Below are positions 44,536 through 53,376 of a stretch of 64,000 nt of DNA, in pieces. Position numbers and translations under genes: made by a program. Positions within the stretch are counted from its first letter, which is position 1, and the number at the start of each line of letters is the position of its first letter. Source of the stretch: a virus. The stretch is from IMG/VR virus record IMGVR_UViG_3300027833_000022, positions 39,159 through 103,158 of that record. One strand, 5' to 3'. The notes beneath the pieces are model-generated. The model saw nothing but the letters and a program-made list of their open reading frames with translations. It made no database searches and was not told the origin of the DNA.

Positions 44536-45379
44536 CGGATATGTAATATTAGCATTCAATGCACAAGAACAAAAAGCCGCATCTGCTTGTGCGTATAGTA
44601 TAAAAATTCAGAACCCACATGCAAGTGTGAGTATGGTAATAAATTCACTGAATAATTTATTAGATAAGTATGAAGAACCATTTGATAATATTATTGAATT
44701 ACCATTTGATGCTGTAGAAGATATTCGTGCAAATGACTGGCAATTAAACTACGTAACGCCATATGATGATACTATCGCGATTGATTGTTACTCTCTTGTA
44801 AAAGAAAAGCACGATGAGTTATGGGAGTATCTTTCTAATTATGAAATGTGTTATAGTATTAGAACAATGAACTTCAGGACTGTTATGTATGATGCTGTGC
44901 CAGATTGGTATGATACATATAATATAAAAAATTTATCTTCTGACTTGTTTTATTTTAAAAAAGATTCTGAAATCACAAAGCAATTCTTTTTATTATCAGA
45001 AATTTATATGCAACAATGGACAGATGCGTTGAAGGAATTTATAGAGTTTCAATACATACCAACTGAATATGACTCAAATTTAATGCATGCATTTATTATT
45101 TCACATCTTGATATTTACCACGAAGTAACGCCACATCATGACACTATCTTAGAGATAATCGACATGAATTCGATTACTAAATATTTAAAAGATAATGATA
45201 GAATAGAAAAGAATTGGTCGGACTATATTAATGTATGGACAAGTACAGACACAAAGTTGAAGATACAAAATTATGCAATCAATAATACTATTGTTTACAA
45301 AGATAAAACATTCATAACAGACGAGATATATGACGAACACCGAAAGCAATACAGAATACAAACCAACTTGGTGGATTAA
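44528..45379 (+). CDS. glycosyltransferase-like protein, paralogue of preceding gene
   Basis: The 283-residue protein begins MSNGYVILAFNAQEQKAASACAYSIK, similar in layout to the preceding protein. The DxD position appears as TIAIDCYSLV, so the metal site may be weakened. The ATG at 44528 is preferred because it overlaps the previous stop in the ATGAGTAA manner and removes an unlike nine-residue extension. Function is inferred by weak resemblance. Confidence 0.5.
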   Translation: MSNGYVILAFNAQEQKAASACAYSIKIQNPHASVSMVINSLNNLLDKYEEPFDNIIELPFDAVEDIRANDWQLNYVTPYDDTIAIDCYSLVKEKHDELWEYLSNYEMCYSIRTMNFRTVMYDAVPDWYDTYNIKNLSSDLFYFKKDSEITKQFFLLSEIYMQQWTDALKEFIEFQYIPTEYDSNLMHAFIISHLDIYHEVTPHHDTILEIIDMNSITKYLKDNDRIEKNWSDYINVWTSTDTKLKIQNYAINNTIVYKDKTFITDEIYDEHRKQYRIQTNLVD

Positions 45380-46304
45380 ATACCACGCAGATAATGGTAA
45401 AATACTAGGGTTATCATCTAGTATAATCACATCTAAAAATAAGAAACATTCTATCACCACTACGCAGAATGCATTGTGTCGTAAATTGATAAAAGGTACA
45501 CTCGCCTTAAAGGCTTGTAGCGTTGTATGGGATGTAGAAAATGAAATATGGGACATTGATCTAAAGACAGACGTGTTATCAATTAATCATGTTAATTCAA
45601 ATTTCTTATTTAACATAAAAGAAAAACCTGCAACTGACGCTGACGTGTTTATTCGTGTATACAAGAACGAACATATAGTTGAAGTATCAGTTAATATTGA
45701 AAACATAAAGAAGTCAATGAACTTAACGGCTATTAATGAGATCGCAAATAAAGAAAATACATTACTGAATTTATATTTCACAAAGAAGAATGATCCTGAT
45801 TATCTTATGCAATCTATAGAAGTTGATCCATTATTATTGTTCAGACGAAAGTCTGCTCAATTTAGATTACTATTAGATTGGGATGATATATCATTATTCA
45901 CAAGACAGATATTTAAAAATTATAGTCTTGAAATATTTGAAAGATATATACCAACAAGACTTGATGAGAACAAGTATACATTATTGCAGTGCGCTATTAC
46001 CAGTGACAGGGATGCCCATCTGTATATTTCCACAAACAGTAATACAATTAATATACATAGTAACATAGATAAAAACCAAGAGTACTTATTAGATATAAAA
46101 ACACATAGAGTTATTGACTCTACATTACAATTTTTAGTATGTGATGGTGAAATAGATAACTTTGTGGGTGCATTTGAAATACCAGCACACGATATAATAA
46201 ACGAAGATGACATAAGTATTGATGTAGATTTTAATATACCATTAAATCCATTATTCATTTTTAAGAACAAACAGATAGCAGTTAATTTTACAAGGAGATA
46301 TTAA
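45330..46304 (+). CDS. hypothetical protein, 324 aa
   Basis: This beta-rich, Asn/Ile/Lys-rich protein starts within the previous gene (50-base overlap) and ends one base into the next gene. WWIKYHADNGKILGLS near residue 14 looks like a structural-protein signature. I recognise no enzyme motif. A virion component or an accessory to the flanking glycosyltransferase-like proteins are both possible. Confidence 0.6.
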   Translation: MTNTESNTEYKPTWWIKYHADNGKILGLSSSIITSKNKKHSITTTQNALCRKLIKGTLALKACSVVWDVENEIWDIDLKTDVLSINHVNSNFLFNIKEKPATDADVFIRVYKNEHIVEVSVNIENIKKSMNLTAINEIANKENTLLNLYFTKKNDPDYLMQSIEVDPLLLFRRKSAQFRLLLDWDDISLFTRQIFKNYSLEIFERYIPTRLDENKYTLLQCAITSDRDAHLYISTNSNTINIHSNIDKNQEYLLDIKTHRVIDSTLQFLVCDGEIDNFVGAFEIPAHDIINEDDISIDVDFNIPLNPLFIFKNKQIAVNFTRRY

Positions 46305-47287
46305 TGACTAATATGGTAAGCGTGAACGATTTTGATATTATTTACATAAGTTATGATGAACCAAATGCAGACGAAAACTTTGCAGACCTACTAGATAAAG
46401 CCCCTTGGGCTAAACGCAGTCATGGTGTGTGGGGAAGTGACGCAGCGCACAAAGCAGCAGCAGCATTATCCGAGACTTCAAGATTCGTCACTATAGATGC
46501 TGACAATATTGTAGACCCATCATTCTTCAATGTAGAATTAGATATGGATAATATAGGTGACTCTGATGTTGTTAGTTGGGCTGGTAAGAACGAAATAAAT
46601 GGCCTGATTTATGGTAACGGTGGAATCAAGTGTTGGCCTAAGACAGTTGTAGAAAATATGCGCACACATGAATTAGCACCAGAAGGTGATAAGCGTGCAC
46701 AAGTAGACTTCTGTTGGAACATCAATTATGTGCAAATGAATAATGTATATTGTAATGTAATGAACAATGCAAGTCCTCTTCAAGCATGGCGTGCAGGGTT
46801 TCGAGAAGGTGTTAAGATGGGACTAGTTGATGGTGACATCGTAGATCCGTCAAAGTTGAAAGAAGTAGTACATAAGAAAAACTATCAACGATTACTTACA
46901 TGGATGTCGGTTGGCGAAGACTCACTGAATGGATTGTGGGCAGTTTATGGTGCACGATTAGGTTGTCATATGACTAACGTACTCAGGAAAGATTGGGATT
47001 GGAAAAATGTACGTGACTTTGATTGGTTGACTAATTATTTCAATACTGAGATTTTCCCACAGTTTGAAGGTGGTGATCAGTTATGTATTCGTACAGGTGG
47101 TAAGTGGGATCTAGGTAAATTAAAAGATGAAACAATTAGACTAGGCATTGAGTTACAGCGAGAATTGCAATTAGAAATCGCTGACTTAGATGCAAATGGT
47201 TCAAAGTTCTTTAAGACAGTGCAGATTAATCCTAGTAGATTAGGTGCGCAAGTAAGAGAAGATCAAGTAATTGACACACTGGAGTAA
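46304..47287 (+). CDS. GT-A glycosyltransferase-like protein
   Basis: The 327-residue protein contains FDIIYISYDEPNADENFADLL (about 9-29) and RFVTIDADNIVDPSFF (about 62-77) with a DxD metal/nucleotide-sugar motif, plus AGKNEINGLIYGNGGIKCWPK. Similar proteins are found in many marine T4-like phages beside fibre genes. A role in glycan modification is inferred. The last 50 residues form a charged helix. Confidence 0.68.
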   Translation: MTNMVSVNDFDIIYISYDEPNADENFADLLDKAPWAKRSHGVWGSDAAHKAAAALSETSRFVTIDADNIVDPSFFNVELDMDNIGDSDVVSWAGKNEINGLIYGNGGIKCWPKTVVENMRTHELAPEGDKRAQVDFCWNINYVQMNNVYCNVMNNASPLQAWRAGFREGVKMGLVDGDIVDPSKLKEVVHKKNYQRLLTWMSVGEDSLNGLWAVYGARLGCHMTNVLRKDWDWKNVRDFDWLTNYFNTEIFPQFEGGDQLCIRTGGKWDLGKLKDETIRLGIELQRELQLEIADLDANGSKFFKTVQINPSRLGAQVREDQVIDTLE

Positions 47288-47293
47288 TATATA

Positions 47294-47785
47294 ATGAAAG
47301 CAATACTAGCAGCAGATGCCAATTGGGGCATTGGCAAAGATGGTACAATGCCATGGCCTCATAACTCAGATGATCTTAAATGGTTTAAAGAATGTACTAT
47401 AGATTCTACTGTGATCATGGGAAGAAAGACGTGGGATTCATTGCCCTTCAAGCCATTGCTTGATCGACAGAATATTATAATATCAAGAACTTTAAATGTT
47501 GACACATACTATAACTGTGCTATAATGAGTATTGATACATTAACACATATTGGAAATACTTTTGAAGAATTGTCACAATACGATAATTTAGAGGATATTT
47601 GGCTGATAGGTGGTGCACAACTGTTAGAAACAATGATACCCTTCATAGATGAAATATGGATTAGTCGTATTGACGAGGTATATGCATGTGATACATTTTT
47701 ACCAGAGCAAGCGATTAAAAAATTGTTCAGATGTACTAATGTAGATCACGATACACTAACAATAGAGAAATGGGTGAAGATTTAA
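47294..47785 (+). CDS. frd: dihydrofolate reductase
   Basis: The 163-residue protein is a complete DHFR: ILAADANWGIGKDGTMPWP (4-22), VIMGRKTWDSLP (40-51), IIISRTL and IWLIGGAQLLE (near 103-113). It regenerates tetrahydrofolate for thymidylate synthesis. Its stop overlaps the start of thymidylate synthase as TAATG, the same frd-td pairing as in T4. Confidence 0.96.
   Translation: MKAILAADANWGIGKDGTMPWPHNSDDLKWFKECTIDSTVIMGRKTWDSLPFKPLLDRQNIIISRTLNVDTYYNCAIMSIDTLTHIGNTFEELSQYDNLEDIWLIGGAQLLETMIPFIDEIWISRIDEVYACDTFLPEQAIKKLFRCTNVDHDTLTIEKWVKI
47499..47526 (+). promoter_or_regulatory. consensus sigma70 promoter inside frd (N16)
   Basis: TTGACA (47499-47504), 16 bases, TATAAT (47521-47526) lie within the DHFR frame, about 260 bases before the thymidylate synthase start. 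Both hexamers are perfect. Confidence 0.4.
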
Positions 47786-48633
47786 TGAAACAATATTTAC
47801 AATCGTTGAGTGACGTGACAGAACATGGCGAAGATAGAACTGATCGTACTGGAACTGGTACTCGTAGTTTATTCGGTCATCAGTCAAGATACAATCTACA
47901 AGATGGGTTCCCAGCAGTCACTACAAAAAGATTAGCATGGAACGCAGTAGTAAGTGAACTACTTTGGTTCCTTGAAGGTAGCACAGACGAGAGAAGATTG
48001 TCGTATATACTTCATGGTACTCGTGATATCAAAAATAAAACTATATGGACGGCTAATGCAGACAATCAAGGTGCTGCATTAGGATACACCAATACAGATG
48101 AAGTCAAAGAACTTGGACCTGTGTATGGTAAGCAATGGGTAGATTTCGGTGGGGTAAACCAGATTGAATGGGCGATCAACGAGATCAAGACTAATCCCGA
48201 TAGTAGACGTATCATAGTAAGCGCATGGAACCCACCATTGATTGATAAAATGGCGTTACCACCATGTCATACAATGTTTCAATTCTATGTGATGAATGGA
48301 AAATTAAGTTGCCAGATGTATCAGCGTAGTGCTGATATGTTTCTTGGTGTACCATTCAACATTGCAAGTTATTCATTGTTGGTTCACATCATAGCAAATA
48401 TTTGCGACTTGGAAGTAGGTACGTTTGTGCATACGATTGGTGATGCTCATATCTATCAGAACCATACCACACAAGTACAAGAGCAATTGAAGCGCCCACC
48501 AATGGAGTTACCAACACTAAATATCAGTAAGCAATTCACATCGTTATCTGATGTGTTAGCATCTTCTGTAGAAGATTATCAATTGGCAAATTACTATCCA
48601 ATGCCTTTCATCAAAGCACCAATGGCGGTATAA
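47785..48633 (+). CDS. td: thymidylate synthase (ThyA type)
   Basis: The 282-residue protein has the ThyA landmarks: DRTGTGTRSLFG (23-34), FPAVTTKRLAW, GPVYGKQWVDFG, SRRIIVSAWNP, the catalytic Cys in LPPCHTMFQFYV (near 164) and GVPFNIASYSLL. It makes dTMP from dUMP with methylene-THF. The ATG at 47785 is chosen over one 15 bases earlier because it overlaps the frd stop (TAATG) and fits the family N terminus. Confidence 0.97.
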   Translation: MKQYLQSLSDVTEHGEDRTDRTGTGTRSLFGHQSRYNLQDGFPAVTTKRLAWNAVVSELLWFLEGSTDERRLSYILHGTRDIKNKTIWTANADNQGAALGYTNTDEVKELGPVYGKQWVDFGGVNQIEWAINEIKTNPDSRRIIVSAWNPPLIDKMALPPCHTMFQFYVMNGKLSCQMYQRSADMFLGVPFNIASYSLLVHIIANICDLEVGTFVHTIGDAHIYQNHTTQVQEQLKRPPMELPTLNISKQFTSLSDVLASSVEDYQLANYYPMPFIKAPMAV

Positions 48634-49400
48634 TGAAAAAATCAACAGCAGTGGTAGTTTCTGGCGGATTCGATCCGTTGCATAGTGGACACATTGCTAT
48701 GTTTGAAGAGGCACGCAATCTTGGTGACTACCTTGTAGTTGCTGTGAACAGCGAAGAATGGCTAACTCGCAAGAAGGGTAGATCGTTTATGTCGTTATCT
48801 GAGCGAATGTATATTATTAAGAATCTTAGTATGGTTACAACTGTAACTGCAATTGATGATGCTGATGATACCGCGATAGATGCTATCTACAAAGCACAAT
48901 CTATATTCCCTGCTAGTAATATTATTTTTGCTAATGGTGGTGATAGAACATCAGAGAATATCCCAGAGATGTTATTGTTAAAACTAATGAGCGATAATCT
49001 ATCATTCGCATTTGGTATAGGTGGTACAGAAAAAAAGAATAGTTCCAGTACTATATTAGATGATTGGAATACACACCGAACTGAACGTGATTGGGGTTAC
49101 TGGCGTGTGTTAGATGATAAGAAAACTGTGAAAGTAAAAGAACTTGTTATCATGCCTGGAAAAAGTTTAAGCAATCAACGACACGAATTCCGTAACGAAA
49201 CATGGCATGTTATTAAAGGTGAATGCAAAATTCAATTTGATGACACTGAAATTACAACTACAGCAAAGATAGGTGACATAAATATTATACCTATCATGAC
49301 ATGGCATAAGTCATATAACGATACTGATGAGCCTTGTCATATAATTGAAATACAATCTGGTGAGAAATGCACCGAAGAAGACATAGAGAGAAGAGAATGA
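48633..49400 (+). CDS. fused cytidylyltransferase-cupin enzyme
   Basis: The 255-residue protein joins two domains. Residues 1-140 form a nucleotidyltransferase of the glycerol-3-phosphate/RfaE cytidylyltransferase type (GGFDPLHSGH at 11-20, NGGDR at 101-105). Residues 150-250 form a mannose-6-phosphate isomerase/GDP-mannose pyrophosphorylase-type cupin (YWRVL, VKELVIMPGKSLSNQRH, TWHVIKGE, MTWHKSYN). It probably activates a sugar or polyol phosphate for the modification pathway in this operon. Starts on the base ending thymidylate synthase. Confidence 0.82.
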   Translation: MKKSTAVVVSGGFDPLHSGHIAMFEEARNLGDYLVVAVNSEEWLTRKKGRSFMSLSERMYIIKNLSMVTTVTAIDDADDTAIDAIYKAQSIFPASNIIFANGGDRTSENIPEMLLLKLMSDNLSFAFGIGGTEKKNSSSTILDDWNTHRTERDWGYWRVLDDKKTVKVKELVIMPGKSLSNQRHEFRNETWHVIKGECKIQFDDTEITTTAKIGDINIIPIMTWHKSYNDTDEPCHIIEIQSGEKCTEEDIERRE

Positions 49401-50623
49401 CTAATAAAATCAACAAGTCAAAATTGATCAATACACATCAACCTTACGCCGCGTCTATAGAGAAATGGCAACCAGATCCTATGTTCGGAAAGGTTTGGAT
49501 TAAAGATATTACTGGATTGGAATTTGTAACGCCCGACTTATCAGGCAAATATTGCTCAAAATTATACAATTGGTTAGAAGTTGATATGTGGGGGAAATGT
49601 TGGATGTGTTGTCCAAGTTGGCTGCCATATCATATTGGAAATATATTAGAAGAGAGTATAGAGGAAATATGGAATGGTGCAAAAGCACAAGAGTTGCGCA
49701 AACAAATATTTGATGGGACATGGAATTATTGTCAGGCAAGTTTCTGTCCACTTATACAAGGTGATAATTTACCTGATATAAAAGATATTCTTGATGGTAG
49801 TCATCAAAAAGTGAATCAACATGAACTTGACGCACTAAAATCTAAATCATTAATATCAACTGAATTACCAACATGTATTAACTTTAGCAATGATGAAAGT
49901 TGTAATTTGAAATGTCCAAGTTGTAGAACTACTAAACTATTGTATACCGTAGGAACTGAGTATGATAGACGAAAAATTATCAATGATAAAATAGTAGAAG
50001 CATTCTTAACTACGCCCACCGAACGAAAGTTTAGTATTTTTGTAACAGGCAGTGGCGACCCATTTGCTAGTAAAATTTATCGTGACATGTTATATAATTT
50101 GAACGGTAATGATTTTCCAAATCTATCTGTTGTGATGCAAACAAATGGTGTTATGTATACTGAAAAGATGTGGAATAATATTAGCAAAATACATTCTAAC
50201 TTAACTGATTGTCGTATTAGTTTTGATGCCGCAACAAAAGATACATATGAGAACAAAACTCGGTTGAATGGAGATTGGGACTTGCTATTAAGCAATTGCA
50301 AATTTCTGGACAGTAAACGAAACGAGTTTCCCAACTTTAGAATCTCATACGACTTTGTAGTTCAAAAAGATAATTACAAAGAAATGAAACAGTATATAGA
50401 ATTAGTAACAGCCAATTACCCAAATTTCTTTCAAATATGTTTTAGTATGGTAAGCGATTGGGGTACATGGGCACCCGAAATTTATAATGAGAAATGTATT
50501 TGGAAAGATAATCATCCAGAACACCAAGAATTTTTAGATTGTTTAAAAGATCCTATATTTGATAATATCAATATTGATCTAGGTAATTTAACATCAATGA
50601 GAAACAAGGCAATATCACAATGA
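49397..50623 (+). CDS. radical SAM enzyme 1, N-terminal SPASM/twitch domain
   Basis: The 408-residue protein has an N-terminal auxiliary-cluster domain (C53, C68, C71, C72, C112, C117, with the HIGNILEESIEEIWNG signature). The radical SAM core follows, with C-x3-C-x2-C at 169, 173, 176 and a TGSGDPFAS SAM-binding segment. It should reduce SAM at a 4Fe-4S cluster to modify a peptide, sugar or other substrate, which is unknown. The start at 49397 is set by the ATGA overlap with the previous gene. First of three tandem radical SAM genes. Confidence 0.85.
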   Translation: MTNKINKSKLINTHQPYAASIEKWQPDPMFGKVWIKDITGLEFVTPDLSGKYCSKLYNWLEVDMWGKCWMCCPSWLPYHIGNILEESIEEIWNGAKAQELRKQIFDGTWNYCQASFCPLIQGDNLPDIKDILDGSHQKVNQHELDALKSKSLISTELPTCINFSNDESCNLKCPSCRTTKLLYTVGTEYDRRKIINDKIVEAFLTTPTERKFSIFVTGSGDPFASKIYRDMLYNLNGNDFPNLSVVMQTNGVMYTEKMWNNISKIHSNLTDCRISFDAATKDTYENKTRLNGDWDLLLSNCKFLDSKRNEFPNFRISYDFVVQKDNYKEMKQYIELVTANYPNFFQICFSMVSDWGTWAPEIYNEKCIWKDNHPEHQEFLDCLKDPIFDNINIDLGNLTSMRNKAISQ

Positions 50624-52083
50624 ATGAAAATGAATTAGGTCGCGCATTAATTATGAAAGACAAACTTAATGACGTGGGAAAAGGATTCTGCTTGGCTAAG
50701 TGGGATCAAGTAACAATGCATTTACATAATGGTATGACGCATAGTTGTCATCACCCTGCCCCTCATAAGATACCATTAGAAGAAATATCACAAAACCATA
50801 AAGCAATTCATAACAGTCGTGAAAAAATAGATGAACGTAAAGCTATGTTAAATGGTGAACGTCCTAGTCCATGTAACTTTTGTTATAAAATGGAAGATAG
50901 AAATAAAGAAGCCGTTAGTGATAGATATTTAAAAAGTGCTAACTTGTTTGCAGATCGGTTTGATACAATTGTAAAAAGCGGCGCAGGATATGATCACACT
51001 CCACAATACGTAGAAGTTAGTTTTAGTAATGCATGTAATTTAAAATGCACATACTGTGGTCCTCATTTTAGTAGTAAGTGGCAACAAGAACAACAGCAAA
51101 ATGACCCAATTATGCTCACTGATGCACAATCTAAGCAGCCAACTTGGGACTACCATAGTTTGGAATATTTGAAGTCAATAAATGAATTGCCAATACCACA
51201 CAACCAAAACAATCCATATGTTGATGCATTTTGGAAATGGTGGCCAGAACTTAGAACAACTTTAAAAACGCTTAGGGTCACTGGTGGCGAACCGCTAATG
51301 AGTAAAGACACTTTTAAACTGCTAAGTGAAATTGAAAAACACCCAATGCCAGACCTCGAGCTGGGTATTAACACTAACCTAAATGCTCCTGAGCAGGCAT
51401 GGCAAAAACTGATTGAATTTATCAAGAAGAATGAGCAAGAGAACCTAGTAAAGAAAATTACACTGTACACTAGTTTAGACGGCTGGGGTAAACAAGCAGA
51501 ATACATTCGTAGTGGGTTAGATTTTAATATGTTGTGGGACAGATTAATGTACCTTATAGAAACTCATCCAACAGTTGACAATACAATAATGACAGCGTAT
51601 AGTGTATTGAGTGTGCCTAGCTATGGTCAATTCCTAGAAAAAATACTAAAAATTAAGAAATCTAAAAACAGATATAACGGCAGATTCACACAGTACTCGG
51701 AGTTCTTCTTAAAGAATAATCTAATAGATGATTTTGTGCGTGGCGATAAACCGTGTGCAGTGCATGTGGATATTAGTCCTATCACGTTTCCTCCGTTTTT
51801 AAGTTTAGCAATTCCCCCAAAGGAATTAGTTATGCCCTATGCCTGGGACCAATATGATTTTATGATGCAAAATCTTACGTCTGGTCAAGACAACCGAGCG
51901 TTTTATGATTACGAGGCAGAGAAAATGGGACGGGTTGTGGATTCTTGTTACTACAGTACCGATGACGATAATACTGTACATCGGGCCAACTTTAGAAAAT
52001 TTATAGACACAATGGACAGCAGACGAAACACAAAATTTGTAGAAGTGTTTCCTGAACTTGAAGAATACTATAGGAAATGTTAA
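50620..52083 (+). CDS. radical SAM enzyme 2, N-terminal twitch domain
   Basis: The 487-residue protein has N-terminal Cys at 24, 43, 85 and 88, then the radical SAM cluster motif C139-C143-C146 (CNLKCTYC) and TGGEPL near residue 222. Basic and aromatic segments follow. It overlaps the previous gene as ATGA. Codon choice in its second half (CTG, CTC, AGG, GGG used more often) differs from neighbours, which hints at a separate origin. Substrate unknown. Confidence 0.85.
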   Translation: MNENELGRALIMKDKLNDVGKGFCLAKWDQVTMHLHNGMTHSCHHPAPHKIPLEEISQNHKAIHNSREKIDERKAMLNGERPSPCNFCYKMEDRNKEAVSDRYLKSANLFADRFDTIVKSGAGYDHTPQYVEVSFSNACNLKCTYCGPHFSSKWQQEQQQNDPIMLTDAQSKQPTWDYHSLEYLKSINELPIPHNQNNPYVDAFWKWWPELRTTLKTLRVTGGEPLMSKDTFKLLSEIEKHPMPDLELGINTNLNAPEQAWQKLIEFIKKNEQENLVKKITLYTSLDGWGKQAEYIRSGLDFNMLWDRLMYLIETHPTVDNTIMTAYSVLSVPSYGQFLEKILKIKKSKNRYNGRFTQYSEFFLKNNLIDDFVRGDKPCAVHVDISPITFPPFLSLAIPPKELVMPYAWDQYDFMMQNLTSGQDNRAFYDYEAEKMGRVVDSCYYSTDDDNTVHRANFRKFIDTMDSRRNTKFVEVFPELEEYYRKC

Positions 52084-52086
52084 AAA

Positions 52087-53376
52087 ATGAATATTAAAGA
52101 ACTTATAATAAAAAACGATATGTCGTTAACCGACATAACTGAACAAACAAAAAGTTACTGTCCGTTACCTTGGAGTCATCTGCATATTAGTGCCAAAGGC
52201 GATGTGCTTCCTTGTTGTATTGGAAACTGGGATTTACCACTCGGTAATATAAATGAACAGAGTTTTGATGAAATATGGCAAGGAGATAAGATCAATAAAA
52301 TGCGCAAAGCATTAATAGACGATAAGAAAGTACCTGAGTGTAGTACTTGTTACTTGAAAGAAAAGGATAGCGGATTTAGTTTACGACATGATAATATTAA
52401 TAAATTTCACGAAGTAAGTAAAGAAATGGTGCTTAGTACAAATGAAGATGGATCAGCACCACTCGCAAAGCCTGTGTATTGGGATATTAGATTCAGTAAT
52501 ATATGTAATATGAGATGCAGGATGTGCGGACACTTTAGTAGTAGTAAGTGGTTCGCAGATGCAGAGAGTTTGACAAAAGATGGTTTATCTAATTATAGCA
52601 CAGATAGTGATACAGCAATAATACATGGGGTAGAAGAGAGTGAGAAATTATTAAACAGGTTAGAAGAATATTTACCTTACGTGAAAGAAATATATTTCGC
52701 TGGCGGTGAGCCGTTGTTTATGGAAGAACATTATACTATAATGAATAAACTAATTGAGATGGGATTAACTGATATATTTATTAGATACAGTTCAAATATG
52801 AGTATAATGAAGTACAAAAAAACAAATGTAATTGATTTGTGGAAAAAATTCAGTAATGTATATTGCGCTGCTAGTATTGATACATATGGTGACAGAGCAG
52901 AGAATATACGCAAAGACACTGATTGGAATGTTATAGAAAAAAACATTGGATTAATAAAGACTAACGCACCTGATGTATGGGTAACAATTGCACCAACGAT
53001 ACAAATTATGAATGCATATTCAGTATGTGAATTAAATGAACAGTGGATTACTAATGGTTGGGTTAATCGATGGTCTATGTCTTGGAATATTTTATCAAAT
53101 CCTGGGTTTTTTAATATCCAATATTTACCAGATCATATGAAAGAAGAAATAGAAACAATATGGAGAAGTCATTTAAAATGGTTAGACATCGATAAGTCAG
53201 CGCCTGCAGCACAGACAATTAATACAGCCATCAAATGGATGAATAGTGGCACATTTAATGCAGATAAATTAATTGAAATGTGTGAACATACTAAACGCAT
53301 AGACCTATTACGAGGCGAAGATACCAGAGCAACATTCCCAGAACTTAATTATATTTGGGAAAACTACTGGAAATGA
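52087..53376 (+). CDS. radical SAM enzyme 3, N-terminal twitch domain
   Basis: The 429-residue protein has a clear N-terminal SPASM-like half: YCPLPWSHLHISAKGDVLPCC (C25, C43, C44), LGNINEQSFDEIWQG, then C85-x2-C88. The radical SAM motif is C140-C144-C147 (CNMRCRMC) and the GGE motif is AGGEPLF near 215. Spacing of the N-terminal cysteines is almost identical to enzyme 2. Its stop overlaps the next start as ATGA. Substrate unknown. Confidence 0.87.
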   Translation: MNIKELIIKNDMSLTDITEQTKSYCPLPWSHLHISAKGDVLPCCIGNWDLPLGNINEQSFDEIWQGDKINKMRKALIDDKKVPECSTCYLKEKDSGFSLRHDNINKFHEVSKEMVLSTNEDGSAPLAKPVYWDIRFSNICNMRCRMCGHFSSSKWFADAESLTKDGLSNYSTDSDTAIIHGVEESEKLLNRLEEYLPYVKEIYFAGGEPLFMEEHYTIMNKLIEMGLTDIFIRYSSNMSIMKYKKTNVIDLWKKFSNVYCAASIDTYGDRAENIRKDTDWNVIEKNIGLIKTNAPDVWVTIAPTIQIMNAYSVCELNEQWITNGWVNRWSMSWNILSNPGFFNIQYLPDHMKEEIETIWRSHLKWLDIDKSAPAAQTINTAIKWMNSGTFNADKLIEMCEHTKRIDLLRGEDTRATFPELNYIWENYWK

